From NCBI GenBank assembly GCA_007123695.1, contig SLGN01000518.1, positions 1 to 5,767 on the forward strand: a stretch of DNA of 5,767 nucleotides, read 5' to 3'. The notes below the pieces were generated by a model. It saw nothing but the letters and a program-made list of their open reading frames with translations, was not told where the DNA came from and did no database searches. Shown here piece by piece: positions 1-5,569 of the stretch. The position numbers and the translations under genes were made by a program. This DNA is from Verrucomicrobiales bacterium (GTDB lineage Bacteria > Verrucomicrobiota > Verrucomicrobiia > Verrucomicrobiales > DEV007). Within the stretch, counting starts at the first letter, position 1. Each line of letters opens with the position of its first letter.

Positions 1-43
1 CGGGGGACGGCTCGTGGTTGAGGCAGCGCCCGATTGAAGATTC

Positions 44-74
44 CTGGCCTCTGACCTCTGGCCTCTGACCTCTG
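44..74. repeat. Tandem heptamer repeat, CTGGCCT/CTGACCT alternating
   Basis: A 14-base unit occurs twice back to back (44-57 and 58-71), followed by three bases of a third copy. Each unit is two near-identical heptamers, CTGGCCT and CTGACCT, so the tract is four heptamers differing at one base. It lies just downstream of the vapC stop codon, outside any gene. The repeat is directly visible. It resembles the short tandem heptanucleotide repeats found dispersed between genes in some bacterial genomes, such as the cyanobacterial STRR class, but membership of such a family is inference. There is no spacer structure, so it is not a CRISPR array. Confidence 0.85.
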
Positions 75-103
75 CGGGCTTGGGTGGAAGGCTCGCTGAG
101 CGC

Positions 104-544
104 TCACCCGGCCAGAAGCCTCAGTTTGAGACCGTCTTTCTCGAACTTGCGGAAATCGCGGTCAAGCGTCACGAACTCCGCCTCGTGCAGGATCGCGAAC
201 GCGGCGAGATAGGCGTCCATCCAGACCTTGGGTGATGCGGAGGGAAGCCGGGCCAACTCGATCCAGCGGGATTCGAGACCGGAAGGCTCCTCGAGGGCGC
301 TGACGGCAGACAGGCCCGAGAGGGTGTCGAACAGTTCGGCGGCGTCTTGATTGGTGAATCCCTCGGCGCCGTAGGCATGGAGGATCGCCGCTGTCGTCGC
401 GAGGCGCAGAAAGCTCTGCTGGGTGGCCCGGCAGAAGCAGGCGGGGTTTTCGGCGCTTGCCTCGGCGAAGGTTCCCTCCGCCAAAGCATGATGAGGGTGG
501 GCGGAGAAGGTGAGCGCCAGCCAGACGTTGGAGTCAAAGAGCAT
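104..544 (-). CDS. vapC: VapC-like PIN-domain ribonuclease toxin
   Basis: This 146-residue protein has the length and layout of a PIN-domain toxin, a Mg-dependent endoribonuclease that cleaves RNA (often tRNA or rRNA) unless bound by its antitoxin. It opens with MLFDSNVWLAL, giving the first metal-binding acidic residue (D4). The RATQQSFLRL block lies near residue 40. Further acidic residues are D110 in WMDAYLAAFAI and D128/D130 in VTLDRDF near the C-terminus. The second PIN acidic position appears to be Gln in the TQ..FLRL motif, which I recall as usual in this subgroup. The ATG at 542-544 is preferred because the PIN core begins there and it overlaps the antitoxin stop by 11 bases. An upstream TTG at 587-589 would add 15 unlikely residues. 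No Shine-Dalgarno sequence is seen, so translation is probably coupled to vapB. The PIN fold is near certain; the RNA target cannot be read from the sequence. Confidence 0.9.
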   Translation of the reverse strand: MLFDSNVWLALTFSAHPHHALAEGTFAEASAENPACFCRATQQSFLRLATTAAILHAYGAEGFTNQDAAELFDTLSGLSAVSALEEPSGLESRWIELARLPSASPKVWMDAYLAAFAILHEAEFVTLDRDFRKFEKDGLKLRLLAG

Positions 545-836
545 GGCCGGTGCGCCGGAGGTCTTCCTGGTCGAGGCTTTGCCGTTCAAGCGCGAGCAGT
601 TGGTCGGCAGTCATCCGCTTGGCCGGAGCATTCACCGCGCAACGAACCACCGGCAGCCCGTTGGCCTGGATCTCGATCTTCGGCTTGGGGGGCTGGGACC
701 TTGCAGCCGGTTCCGATCCTGCGAGGCCGCGCCTCAGCAGATCCGCCGTCAAATCCTTGAGTTTCCGGCCCTCATGCACGGCACGGAGTTTCAGCTCGCG
801 CACGAGATCAGGAGGGAGATCGAACGTGGTTTTCAT
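534..836 (-). CDS. vapB: VapB-like ribbon-helix-helix antitoxin
   Basis: This 100-residue protein lies immediately upstream of the PIN toxin and overlaps it by 11 bases, the usual antitoxin-first arrangement. Residues 1-40 (MKTTFDLPPDLVRELKLRAV, then an EGRKLKDLTADLLRRGL stretch) fit a ribbon-helix-helix DNA-binding domain: a short beta strand, then two amphipathic helices. A Pro-rich linker (about 46-53) leads to a C-terminal half with GLPVVRC at 60-66 and a charged helix. This part probably wraps around the toxin and masks its active site. The start at 834-836 is chosen because the RHH strand begins there. The frame stays open to 1070, but the added 78 residues are low in complexity and look non-coding. 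It probably autoregulates its own promoter, as RHH antitoxins commonly do. Family assignment is firm; the name vapB is by association with the toxin. Confidence 0.87.
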   Translation of the reverse strand: MKTTFDLPPDLVRELKLRAVHEGRKLKDLTADLLRRGLAGSEPAARSQPPKPKIEIQANGLPVVRCAVNAPAKRMTADQLLALERQSLDQEDLRRTGHAL

Positions 837-842
837 GGGGGA

Positions 843-871
843 AGCTTGCTGGTTTGCTGGCTTTCCGTCAA
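843..871 (-). promoter_or_regulatory. Candidate vapBC promoter, leaderless type
   Basis: On the minus strand TTGACG (866-871, five of six matches to the -35 consensus) is followed after 17 bases by CAAGCT (843-848, three of six matches to the -10 consensus). Only six bases separate the -10 from the vapB ATG, so transcription would begin at or next to the start codon. The -35 match and spacing are good and the -10 is poor, so this is a tentative call. Confidence 0.3.
846..860. repeat. Direct repeat TTGCTGG x2 at vapB promoter (operator candidate)
   Basis: TTGCTGG occurs at 846-852 and again at 854-860, an exact 8-base period, inside the -10/spacer region of the candidate vapBC promoter. RHH antitoxins bind short repeated half-sites, so this could be the autoregulatory operator. 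The repeat is visible; the binding role is inference. Confidence 0.3.
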
Positions 872-1187
872 GTGTTGAATGAAATGTTTGCTTGGTTGGT
901 GGTGTGGTGGAGGAGATCGGTTCGCGAAGGAGCGGGATTGACGATTGATGAGTGTTGATTTCGGATTTTTGAATTGGGCTTGCTTGGAGGCGGCTTGACG
1001 GGATGGCGACAGTGGGTTTGGAGCATCGCGTGCGTGGTGCTATGGCGCCGGCATGATTGAATTCGACCACCTTCGGGCTTTCGGAGGCTGGCGGGAAACG
1101 GATGATGGATCAGAATAGCTAGAAATTGAACAACTGATTTTTAATATGATTGCTTTGTCTGGTAGTTCTCGAATTCTGGGGGACGGG

Positions 1188-2960
1188 TCAGAGAATGAGT
1201 TCCGGATAGGCGGCCTCGGCCATCGCGAGACACTCGGCGTGGAGGTCGGCGGAGGTGGGACAGGTCGAAAGACGTTCGACCAGGTCCGCGCAGGCGGCGG
1301 AGTCGAGCTTGGAAATGGCATGGCGCATGCGCAGGATCTGGGCGGCACCGACGGAAAGCTCGTCGATGCCGAGACCGATCCACGCCGGGGCGAGAACGAG
1401 ATCGCTGGCGACCTCGCCGCAGATACCGCACCAGATCCCATTGCGGTGCGCCGCCTCGATGGTGGCGCGGATGAGCCGGAGAACGGCGGGATGGGCCGGC
1501 TGGTAGAGATGCGCCACCCGGTCGTTGACCCGATCGACGGCGGTGGTGTATTGGATGAGGTCGTTCGACCCGATGCTGAAGAAATCCACTTCCTTGGCGA
1601 GGTGGTCGGCAATGCAGACGGCGCTCGGAATCTCGATCATGGCGCCCACTTCGATGGATTCGTCGAAGGCCACGCCGCGGGAGCGAAGCTCGTCCTTGGC
1701 GATTTCGAGCTGGCGGCGGGCCTCGCGCAATTCTTCGAGAGCCGACAGGAAGGGGAACATGATGCGGGTCTTGCCGTGGGCGCTGGCCCTCAGCGCGGCC
1801 CGAAGCTGCACCCGGAACTCTTCGGGCCGGTCGAGGCTGAGACGGATGCCGCGCCAGCCGAGAAAGGGGTTCGGCTCGGGAGCATCGACGAGCTCGGGGC
1901 AGAGCTTGTCTCCACCGATGTCGAGGGTGCGGACGATGACGCCATGGGGCTGGGTGGCCTCGACCACGGCGCGGTAGGTCTCGTACTGGTGGTCTTCGTC
2001 ACGGAGTTCCCGGCGGCTGAGGTAGAAGTATTCGGTGCGGTAGAGACCTACGCCTTCGGCGCCGCTTTCGAGGATGCCCTCGAGTTCCTCCATGAACTCG
2101 ATGTTGGCCGAGAGGACGATGCGGCGACCATCGGCGGTCTTCGTCTCGGCGTCGCGGAGGGGTTCGAGATCGGTCAGGACGGTGTGCTCGCGCTCGAGGA
2201 GGGTTTCGTATTCGGCGAGCGTTTCGGAACTGGGATGGAGGATGACGAGGCCGTGGTAGCCGTCGATGAGGGCGATGCCCCCGGCGGAGAAGTCTTCCGG
2301 CAGGCTGTGCAGGGCGACTACCGCGGGGATGTTGAGGGACCGCGCCATGATCGCGGTGTGCGAGGTGGGACTGCCCAGTTCGGTGGCAAAACCCCGGATC
2401 CGGGTGCGGTCGAGGCCCACAGTGTCGGAAGGCGTGAGGTCGCGGGCAAGGAGGATCTTGGTGCCGTGATGGAGCGGGCGCATTCCGTCGTCGTCGCCGT
2501 CGCCGCGGAGGTTGCGGAGGAGGCGCTTGGCCACGTCCTCGATATCGACGGCCCGCTCCCGCAGGTAGGGATCGGAAATCTTGCGCAGCGAGTCGATGTA
2601 GCGCTTCGCTACGGAGTAGAAGGCCCAATCGACGGATTTCCGCTCGGTCTCGACGATGCGGGTGACTTCGTTGAGGATGCTGGTGTCCTCGAGGATAAGC
2701 AGGTGCGCGTCGAAGACACCGGCGTGGGACTCGCCGTCGGATTCCGAGATGGCCTGCTGCAGGGCGAGAATCTGTTCGCGGGTCCGCAGCACCGCGTCGG
2801 TGAGGCGATCGCGCTCGCCCTCGACTTCGCGTTTTTCGACGAGCAGGTGTTCGGGTTCCTCCAGCGATCGTCCGACCCTTTCGGCCACGCCGAAGGCGAT
2901 GCCGGGAGAGACTCCGATGCCTTCTAGGCGGACTTCGGCGGTTTGGGGGACGGGGATCAT
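1188..2960 (-). CDS. ptsI: Phosphoenolpyruvate-protein phosphotransferase (PTS Enzyme I)
   Basis: Enzyme I is the cytoplasmic first step of the PTS phosphorelay: it autophosphorylates from PEP and passes the phosphate to His15 of HPr. At 590 residues it is close to the usual length of about 575. Order of parts: N-terminal start motif EGIGVSPGIAFG (13-24), helical HPr-binding region (about 30-145), phosphohistidine site around H201 in GSPTSHTAIMAR, then the PEP-binding barrel. The barrel shows GLYRTE (305-310), NPFLGWRGIR (364-373), MIEIPSA (441-447), IGSNDLIQYT (463-472) and CGICGE with the probable catalytic Cys514. The ATG at 2958-2960 is chosen because family similarity begins about ten residues after it. 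An ATG at 3117-3119 would put 53 unrelated residues inside ptsH. The phosphohistidine motif reads G-S-P-T-S-H where most Enzymes I have G-G-x-T-S-H. Last gene of hprK-ptsH-ptsI, 94 bases after ptsH. Confidence 0.97.
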   Translation of the reverse strand: MIPVPQTAEVRLEGIGVSPGIAFGVAERVGRSLEEPEHLLVEKREVEGERDRLTDAVLRTREQILALQQAISESDGESHAGVFDAHLLILEDTSILNEVTRIVETERKSVDWAFYSVAKRYIDSLRKISDPYLRERAVDIEDVAKRLLRNLRGDGDDDGMRPLHHGTKILLARDLTPSDTVGLDRTRIRGFATELGSPTSHTAIMARSLNIPAVVALHSLPEDFSAGGIALIDGYHGLVILHPSSETLAEYETLLEREHTVLTDLEPLRDAETKTADGRRIVLSANIEFMEELEGILESGAEGVGLYRTEYFYLSRRELRDEDHQYETYRAVVEATQPHGVIVRTLDIGGDKLCPELVDAPEPNPFLGWRGIRLSLDRPEEFRVQLRAALRASAHGKTRIMFPFLSALEELREARRQLEIAKDELRSRGVAFDESIEVGAMIEIPSAVCIADHLAKEVDFFSIGSNDLIQYTTAVDRVNDRVAHLYQPAHPAVLRLIRATIEAAHRNGIWCGICGEVASDLVLAPAWIGLGIDELSVGAAQILRMRHAISKLDSAACADLVERLSTCPTSADLHAECLAMAEAAYPELIL

Positions 2961-3003
2961 GCGGCGACCCGGAAACGTCTCGGTGACGGGAAAAATTTGG
3001 GTG

Positions 3004-3053
3004 GCGGGGGAAATTCCCGCACGCGGCGAGCCAACCACCCGGTGAGGCGGGAA
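3004..3053 (-). promoter_or_regulatory. Overlapping inverted repeats in the ptsH-ptsI spacer
   Basis: Within the 94-base ptsH-ptsI gap, TTCCCGC (3014-3020) is exactly complementary to GCGGGAA (3047-3053), giving a 7-bp stem with a 26-base loop. The CCCGC at 3016-3020 can alternatively pair with GCGGG at 3004-3008, giving a 5-bp stem with a 7-base loop. On the minus-strand transcript the second hairpin is followed, after several bases, by a run of five T. The two foldings exclude each other. They could set the ptsH:ptsI ratio by attenuation or RNA processing, but short GC stems are common by chance in DNA of this composition. Confidence 0.25.
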
Positions 3054-3054
3054 A

Positions 3055-3324
3055 TCAGCAATCGGCTTCGAAGCCGCTCTCGACGAGCTTGCTGAGCGAC
3101 TGGAGGGCGATGTCCGCATCGTCTCCCTCGGCCGAGATCCGGATGACGGAACCTTGGGCAGCGGCGAGCATCATCAGGCCCATGATGCTTTTTCCATTGA
3201 TTTCCTCGTCGTCTTTCTCGACCCAGACTTCGCTTTTGAAGCGGCTCGCGAGCTTGACGAACTTGGCCGCAGGACGGGCGTGCAGACCGTCCTCGTTCGG
3301 GATGGTGAGTTCGCAGGCTGGCAT
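3055..3324 (-). CDS. ptsH: HPr phosphocarrier protein
   Basis: HPr is the small cytoplasmic phosphocarrier that accepts phosphate from Enzyme I on His15. From the ATG at 3322-3324 the protein is 89 residues, normal for the family. The active site NEDGLHARPAAKFV then places histidine exactly at position 15, with Arg17 next to it. The regulatory site INGKSIMGLMML places serine exactly at position 46, in the K-S-I-M-G context recognised by HPr kinase. A GTG at 3352-3354 would add ten residues and break this alignment, so it is rejected. The C-terminal half (GSVIRISAEGDDADIALQSL) matches the last strand and helix of the fold. The gene begins 36 bases after the hprK stop, so it is probably co-transcribed. 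No Shine-Dalgarno sequence is visible. Confidence 0.97.
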   Translation of the reverse strand: MPACELTIPNEDGLHARPAAKFVKLASRFKSEVWVEKDDEEINGKSIMGLMMLAAAQGSVIRISAEGDDADIALQSLSKLVESGFEADC

Positions 3325-3360
3325 CTCGTGGGAGCGGTTCAGGATGGGAGTCACGGGCTT

Positions 3361-4335
3361 TCAAACCATTGATCTACGTTCGTCGTGCATCCTTTTCAAG
3401 AGTTTCTTGTTGAATTCAACGGCAGAATCGTGCCCCAGGGCGCGCAGCTTCTGGTCGAGAGCGGCGACTTCGATGAGTTGCGCCATGTCCCGGCCGGGCG
3501 CCACCGGGAGTTCGATATGAGGCACCTCCAAGCCGAGGATGTCGATACGCCTGGGTTCGACTCCAACGCGCTCGGCATCGTTCATGTCGGCATCGTTCTT
3601 CAGGGTCACGACGAGGTCGAGACGTTTTTCGGTGCGCACCGTCCCGACACCGTAGAGCGCGGCGACGTTGATGATTCCAAGCCCCCTGACTTCCATGTAG
3701 CTGCGTCCGAGTTCGGGAGCGGCGGCGATGAGTTCGCGGTCCTCCAGATTGCGGTTGCGCACGAGGTCGTCGGCGACGAGGCTGCCGCCGCGGCGCAGCA
3801 GTGCCAGGACCGTTTCGCTTTTGCCCGTGCCGCTATCGCCGCGGAGGAGGATCCCAACACCCATCACGTCGATCATGCAGCCGTGGAGCGAGGCGACCGG
3901 GGCGAACTCCCAGTCGAGGCGCATCGTCGCGGCGTTGATGTAGTTCATCGTGACCATGGAGGTCTGGAATACGGAAATCCCAGCATCGCTGGCGATGGCT
4001 AGAAGGCTCTTGGAAAGGTGCTGGCCGCGGCTCACGACGATGCAGGGGATGCGCTGGCGGCAAAGCTCGGCGAAGCGCCTTTCCGCCTCGCCTCCGCTGA
4101 GATGGCGCAGGTAGGAGCGCTCGGCTTGGCCGATGACCTGGATGCGGTGGAGGGCGAAATATTTGTAGAAGCCGCTCAGGGCGAGACCGGGTCGGTTGAT
4201 GGTTGGCTCGAGGACCTCGCGACCGAAGCCGTCTTCGGTGCCGACGAGTTCCATCGAGAGAGCGTCGCCGTGCCGCCGGTAGAAGTCGCCGACACGGATG
4301 GAGGAGGGTTTTCGGGTTGTGGGGGCTTTGGGCAT
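3361..4335 (-). CDS. hprK: HPr kinase/phosphorylase
   Basis: This 324-residue cytoplasmic enzyme phosphorylates HPr on Ser46 with ATP or pyrophosphate and removes that phosphate by phosphorolysis. The N-terminal domain (about 10-140) is the variable HprK_N fold. The catalytic domain shows H151 in LHGCMIDVMGVGIL, the Walker A loop GDSGTGKS (166-173), the acidic pair D189/D190 in LVADD, and the HprK signature MEVRGLGIINV (214-224). The late LPVAPGRDMAQLIEVAA motif (276-292) is also present. All key residues are kept, so both activities are expected. The ATG at 4333-4335 is chosen because the frame further upstream, open to 4605, overlaps hflK and the divergent promoter region and has no family similarity. 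It is the first gene of hprK-ptsH-ptsI. Having the regulator beside its substrate and its substrate's other kinase suggests that HPr is the hub of a signalling circuit. Confidence 0.97.
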   Translation of the reverse strand: MPKAPTTRKPSSIRVGDFYRRHGDALSMELVGTEDGFGREVLEPTINRPGLALSGFYKYFALHRIQVIGQAERSYLRHLSGGEAERRFAELCRQRIPCIVVSRGQHLSKSLLAIASDAGISVFQTSMVTMNYINAATMRLDWEFAPVASLHGCMIDVMGVGILLRGDSGTGKSETVLALLRRGGSLVADDLVRNRNLEDRELIAAAPELGRSYMEVRGLGIINVAALYGVGTVRTEKRLDLVVTLKNDADMNDAERVGVEPRRIDILGLEVPHIELPVAPGRDMAQLIEVAALDQKLRALGHDSAVEFNKKLLKRMHDERRSMV

Positions 4336-4341
4336 CGGTTG

Positions 4342-4358
4342 GTGGCAGTATGTGCCAC
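4342..4358. promoter_or_regulatory. Inverted repeat overlapping hprK -10 (operator candidate)
   Basis: GTGGCA (4342-4347) and TGCCAC (4353-4358) form a perfect 6-bp inverted repeat with a 5-base centre, GTATG. It sits 7-23 bases upstream of the hprK ATG and covers the candidate -10 hexamer, where a bound repressor would block transcription. If transcription began upstream, the RNA could instead form a hairpin next to the start codon. The dyad is visible; the function is inference. Confidence 0.4.
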
Positions 4359-4376
4359 GCCCCTTCCGCAAGCCAA
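4347..4376 (-). promoter_or_regulatory. Candidate promoter of hprK-ptsH-ptsI
   Basis: On the minus strand TTGGCT (4371-4376, four of six -35 matches) is followed after 18 bases by CATACT (4347-4352, four of six -10 matches). Eleven bases separate the -10 from the hprK ATG, so the predicted leader is only about five bases. It is the best sigma-70-like pair I find upstream of hprK. Confidence 0.4.
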
Positions 4377-4432
4377 GCGAAAACAGCTTGCGCGGGAGCG
4401 GACCCGCCCCGCCATCAAGACGCCCCCCGCCA

Positions 4433-4447
4433 GATTCGGAGCGAATC
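4433..4447. promoter_or_regulatory. Inverted repeat GATTCG-GAG-CGAATC in hprK/hflK divergent region
   Basis: A perfect 6-bp dyad with a 3-base centre lies about 58 bases upstream of hflK and 98 bases upstream of hprK. Unlike most chance dyads in this GC-rich region, its arms are not purely G and C. It could be a binding site for a regulator acting on either divergent unit. The position is suggestive and no factor can be named. Confidence 0.35.
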
Positions 4448-4470
4448 GGGCGCAAAACGGGCGAATTCCG

Positions 4471-4499
4471 GAGACGGGCCCGCGAAGCTAGGCTAGAGT
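4471..4499 (+). promoter_or_regulatory. Candidate leaderless promoter of hflKC
   Basis: TAGAGT (4494-4499, four of six -10 matches, fitting the minimal TANNNT form) ends five bases before the hflK ATG, which would make the A of the ATG the likely first base of the mRNA. A weak -35-like GAGACG (4471-4476) lies 17 bases upstream. The alternative -10, TAGGCT at 4489-4494, is less good. Tentative. Confidence 0.3.
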
Positions 4500-4504
4500 C
4501 CCCC

Positions 4505-5530
4505 ATGCGAATCCAAATCGGAAGGGACATCGTCGAAGTCAAGGTTCCCGGCTTCCTCAAGGGCAAGGGGCTCCTCGCCCTAGTGGTCCTGCTGCTGTTC
4601 CTCATTGGAGTCGGCGGAGCCTTCTACACCGTCGAGGTCGAGGAAAAGGGCGTCGTCCAGCGCTTCGGCAAGCACATCAAGACGGTCGATCGGGGTCTCC
4701 ACTTCAAGATTCCCTTCGGCATCGACCGGGTCACCACGGTGCCGGTGATGCGCCAGCTCAAGCAGGAGTTCGGCTTCGGGACCGAGGGCGCGACCAATCC
4801 CTTCCAACGAACCCGTGCCGAGGACCGGAGCCTGGAGCGGAACATGGTCACCGGCGACCTGAACTCGGTCCTCGTGGAATGGGTCGTGCAATACCGCATC
4901 GACGAGCCGGAAAAATATCTCTTCCAGGTGCGCAACGCCGACGCGACTCTGCGGAACGCCGCCGAATCGGTGATGCGGCAGGTGGTCGGCGACCGCACCG
5001 TCGACGAGGTCATCACCGTCGGCCGCCAGGAGATCGAGAACGAGTCGGCGGAGAAGCTCCGCGCCCTCGTGGAGCTCTACGGCCTGGGGATGAGCATCAC
5101 CCAGGTCCAGCTCAAGGACGTCGATCCCCCGCTGCCGGTGCAGGCTTCCTTCAACGAGGTCAACAGCGCCCAGCAGGAGCGCGAGAAGATGATCAACGTC
5201 GCCAACGGCGAATACAACCGGGCCGTGCCCAAGGCTGGCGGCGAGGCCGAGCGGATGATCGCCGAAGCGCAGGGCTACGCGACCCAGCGCGTGAACGAGG
5301 CGGAAGGAAACGTGGCACGCTTCACCGCCCTCTACGCGGAATATCAGAAGGCCCCGGAGATCACGAGACGTCGCCTCTATCTGGAAACGATGGAAAAGGT
5401 CATCCCGCGGCTGGGCGGCTTCGTCGTCCTCGACGAGGAGGCCAGCCAAGTTCTGCCCTTCCTACCCCTGAACCAGGCGCCCCGAACCACCTCTCCCGCC
5501 GCATCCGCCGCGCCCGCTCCGGCCCCGTGA
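4505..5530 (+). CDS. hflK: HflK, SPFH-domain membrane protein (FtsH modulator)
   Basis: HflK and HflC form a membrane complex on the periplasmic side that encloses and modulates the FtsH protease (established in E. coli). This 341-residue protein has a short cytoplasmic start, one transmembrane segment (about 22-42) and then the SPFH/band-7 domain, beginning FYTVEVEEKGVVQRFGK. A long charged helix with Glu, Gln and Ala (about 215-282) follows. The HflK hallmark APEITRRRLYLETMEKV (283-299) closely matches E. coli HflK, and the protein ends in an Ala/Pro-rich tail. It lacks the longer glycine-rich N-terminus of E. coli HflK (about 420 residues). The ATG at 4505 is chosen because upstream in-frame codons, open to 4298, overlap hprK and look non-coding. 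No Shine-Dalgarno sequence is seen. The TMEKV block favours HflK over HflC. It is divergent from hprK and 39 bases before hflC. Confidence 0.95.
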   Translation: MRIQIGRDIVEVKVPGFLKGKGLLALVVLLLFLIGVGGAFYTVEVEEKGVVQRFGKHIKTVDRGLHFKIPFGIDRVTTVPVMRQLKQEFGFGTEGATNPFQRTRAEDRSLERNMVTGDLNSVLVEWVVQYRIDEPEKYLFQVRNADATLRNAAESVMRQVVGDRTVDEVITVGRQEIENESAEKLRALVELYGLGMSITQVQLKDVDPPLPVQASFNEVNSAQQEREKMINVANGEYNRAVPKAGGEAERMIAEAQGYATQRVNEAEGNVARFTALYAEYQKAPEITRRRLYLETMEKVIPRLGGFVVLDEEASQVLPFLPLNQAPRTTSPAASAAPAPAP

Positions 5531-5569
5531 CCGGCGCCCTCGCCCCACCCAACACCCCGGCCCCTTTCC

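Larger units (their letters stand above)
837..1187. other. Non-coding region between vapB and ptsI
   Basis: This 351-base stretch separates the vapBC pair from the end of ptsI. It is locally richer in A and T than the genes, especially around 935-985 and 1105-1165. It contains the candidate vapBC promoter at its left end and an 8-base palindrome TTCGCGAA at 921-928. There is also a run of imperfect GATTGA-like repeats around 936-960. I see no RNA gene, no convincing ptsI terminator hairpin with a T-run, and no insertion-sequence ends. One 21-codon plus-strand ORF (1053-1118) is present but unsupported. Confidence 0.6.

Noticed and set aside
44..74. CRISPR array
   Set aside because: The repeats are seven bases long with no spacers and no cas genes nearby.
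837..1070. 78-residue N-terminal extension of the antitoxin
   Set aside because: The RHH domain starts exactly at the ATG at 834-836. The upstream residues are low in complexity and the stretch looks intergenic.
1053..1118. 21-codon plus-strand ORF (starts MIEFDHLRAFGG)
   Set aside because: It has a superficial likeness to the start of a DNA-binding protein, but it is very short, has no ribosome binding site or promoter, and no continuation in other frames that would show a broken gene.
1119..1187. Intrinsic terminator after ptsI
   Set aside because: I looked for a GC-rich stem followed by T residues on the minus strand and found only AT-rich sequence without a convincing hairpin.
1146..2927. 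593-codon open frame antisense to ptsI on the plus strand
   Set aside because: It lies entirely opposite the unmistakable Enzyme I gene. Its Gly/Ala/Glu/Asp/Val-rich product looks like the complement of a GC-biased coding frame, with no recognisable domain. Long antisense frames are expected in GC-rich genes.
2961..3119. 53-residue N-terminal extension of ptsI to an ATG at 3117-3119
   Set aside because: It would overlap ptsH and has no similarity to Enzyme I; the ATG at 2958-2960 sits just before the conserved start.
4342..4358. Sigma-54 (-24/-12) promoter reading of the TGGCA...TGC sequence
   Set aside because: The GG and GC doublets are 10 bases apart on either strand instead of the required 12, so the match is due to the inverted repeat.
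4392..4407. GCGGG...CCCGC inverted repeat in the divergent region
   Set aside because: The arms are only five bases of pure G and C in a very GC-rich stretch, so chance is the simplest explanation.
4336..4605. 90-residue N-terminal extension of hprK into hflK
   Set aside because: It runs through the divergent promoter region and antisense to hflK, and HprK similarity begins only after the ATG at 4333-4335.
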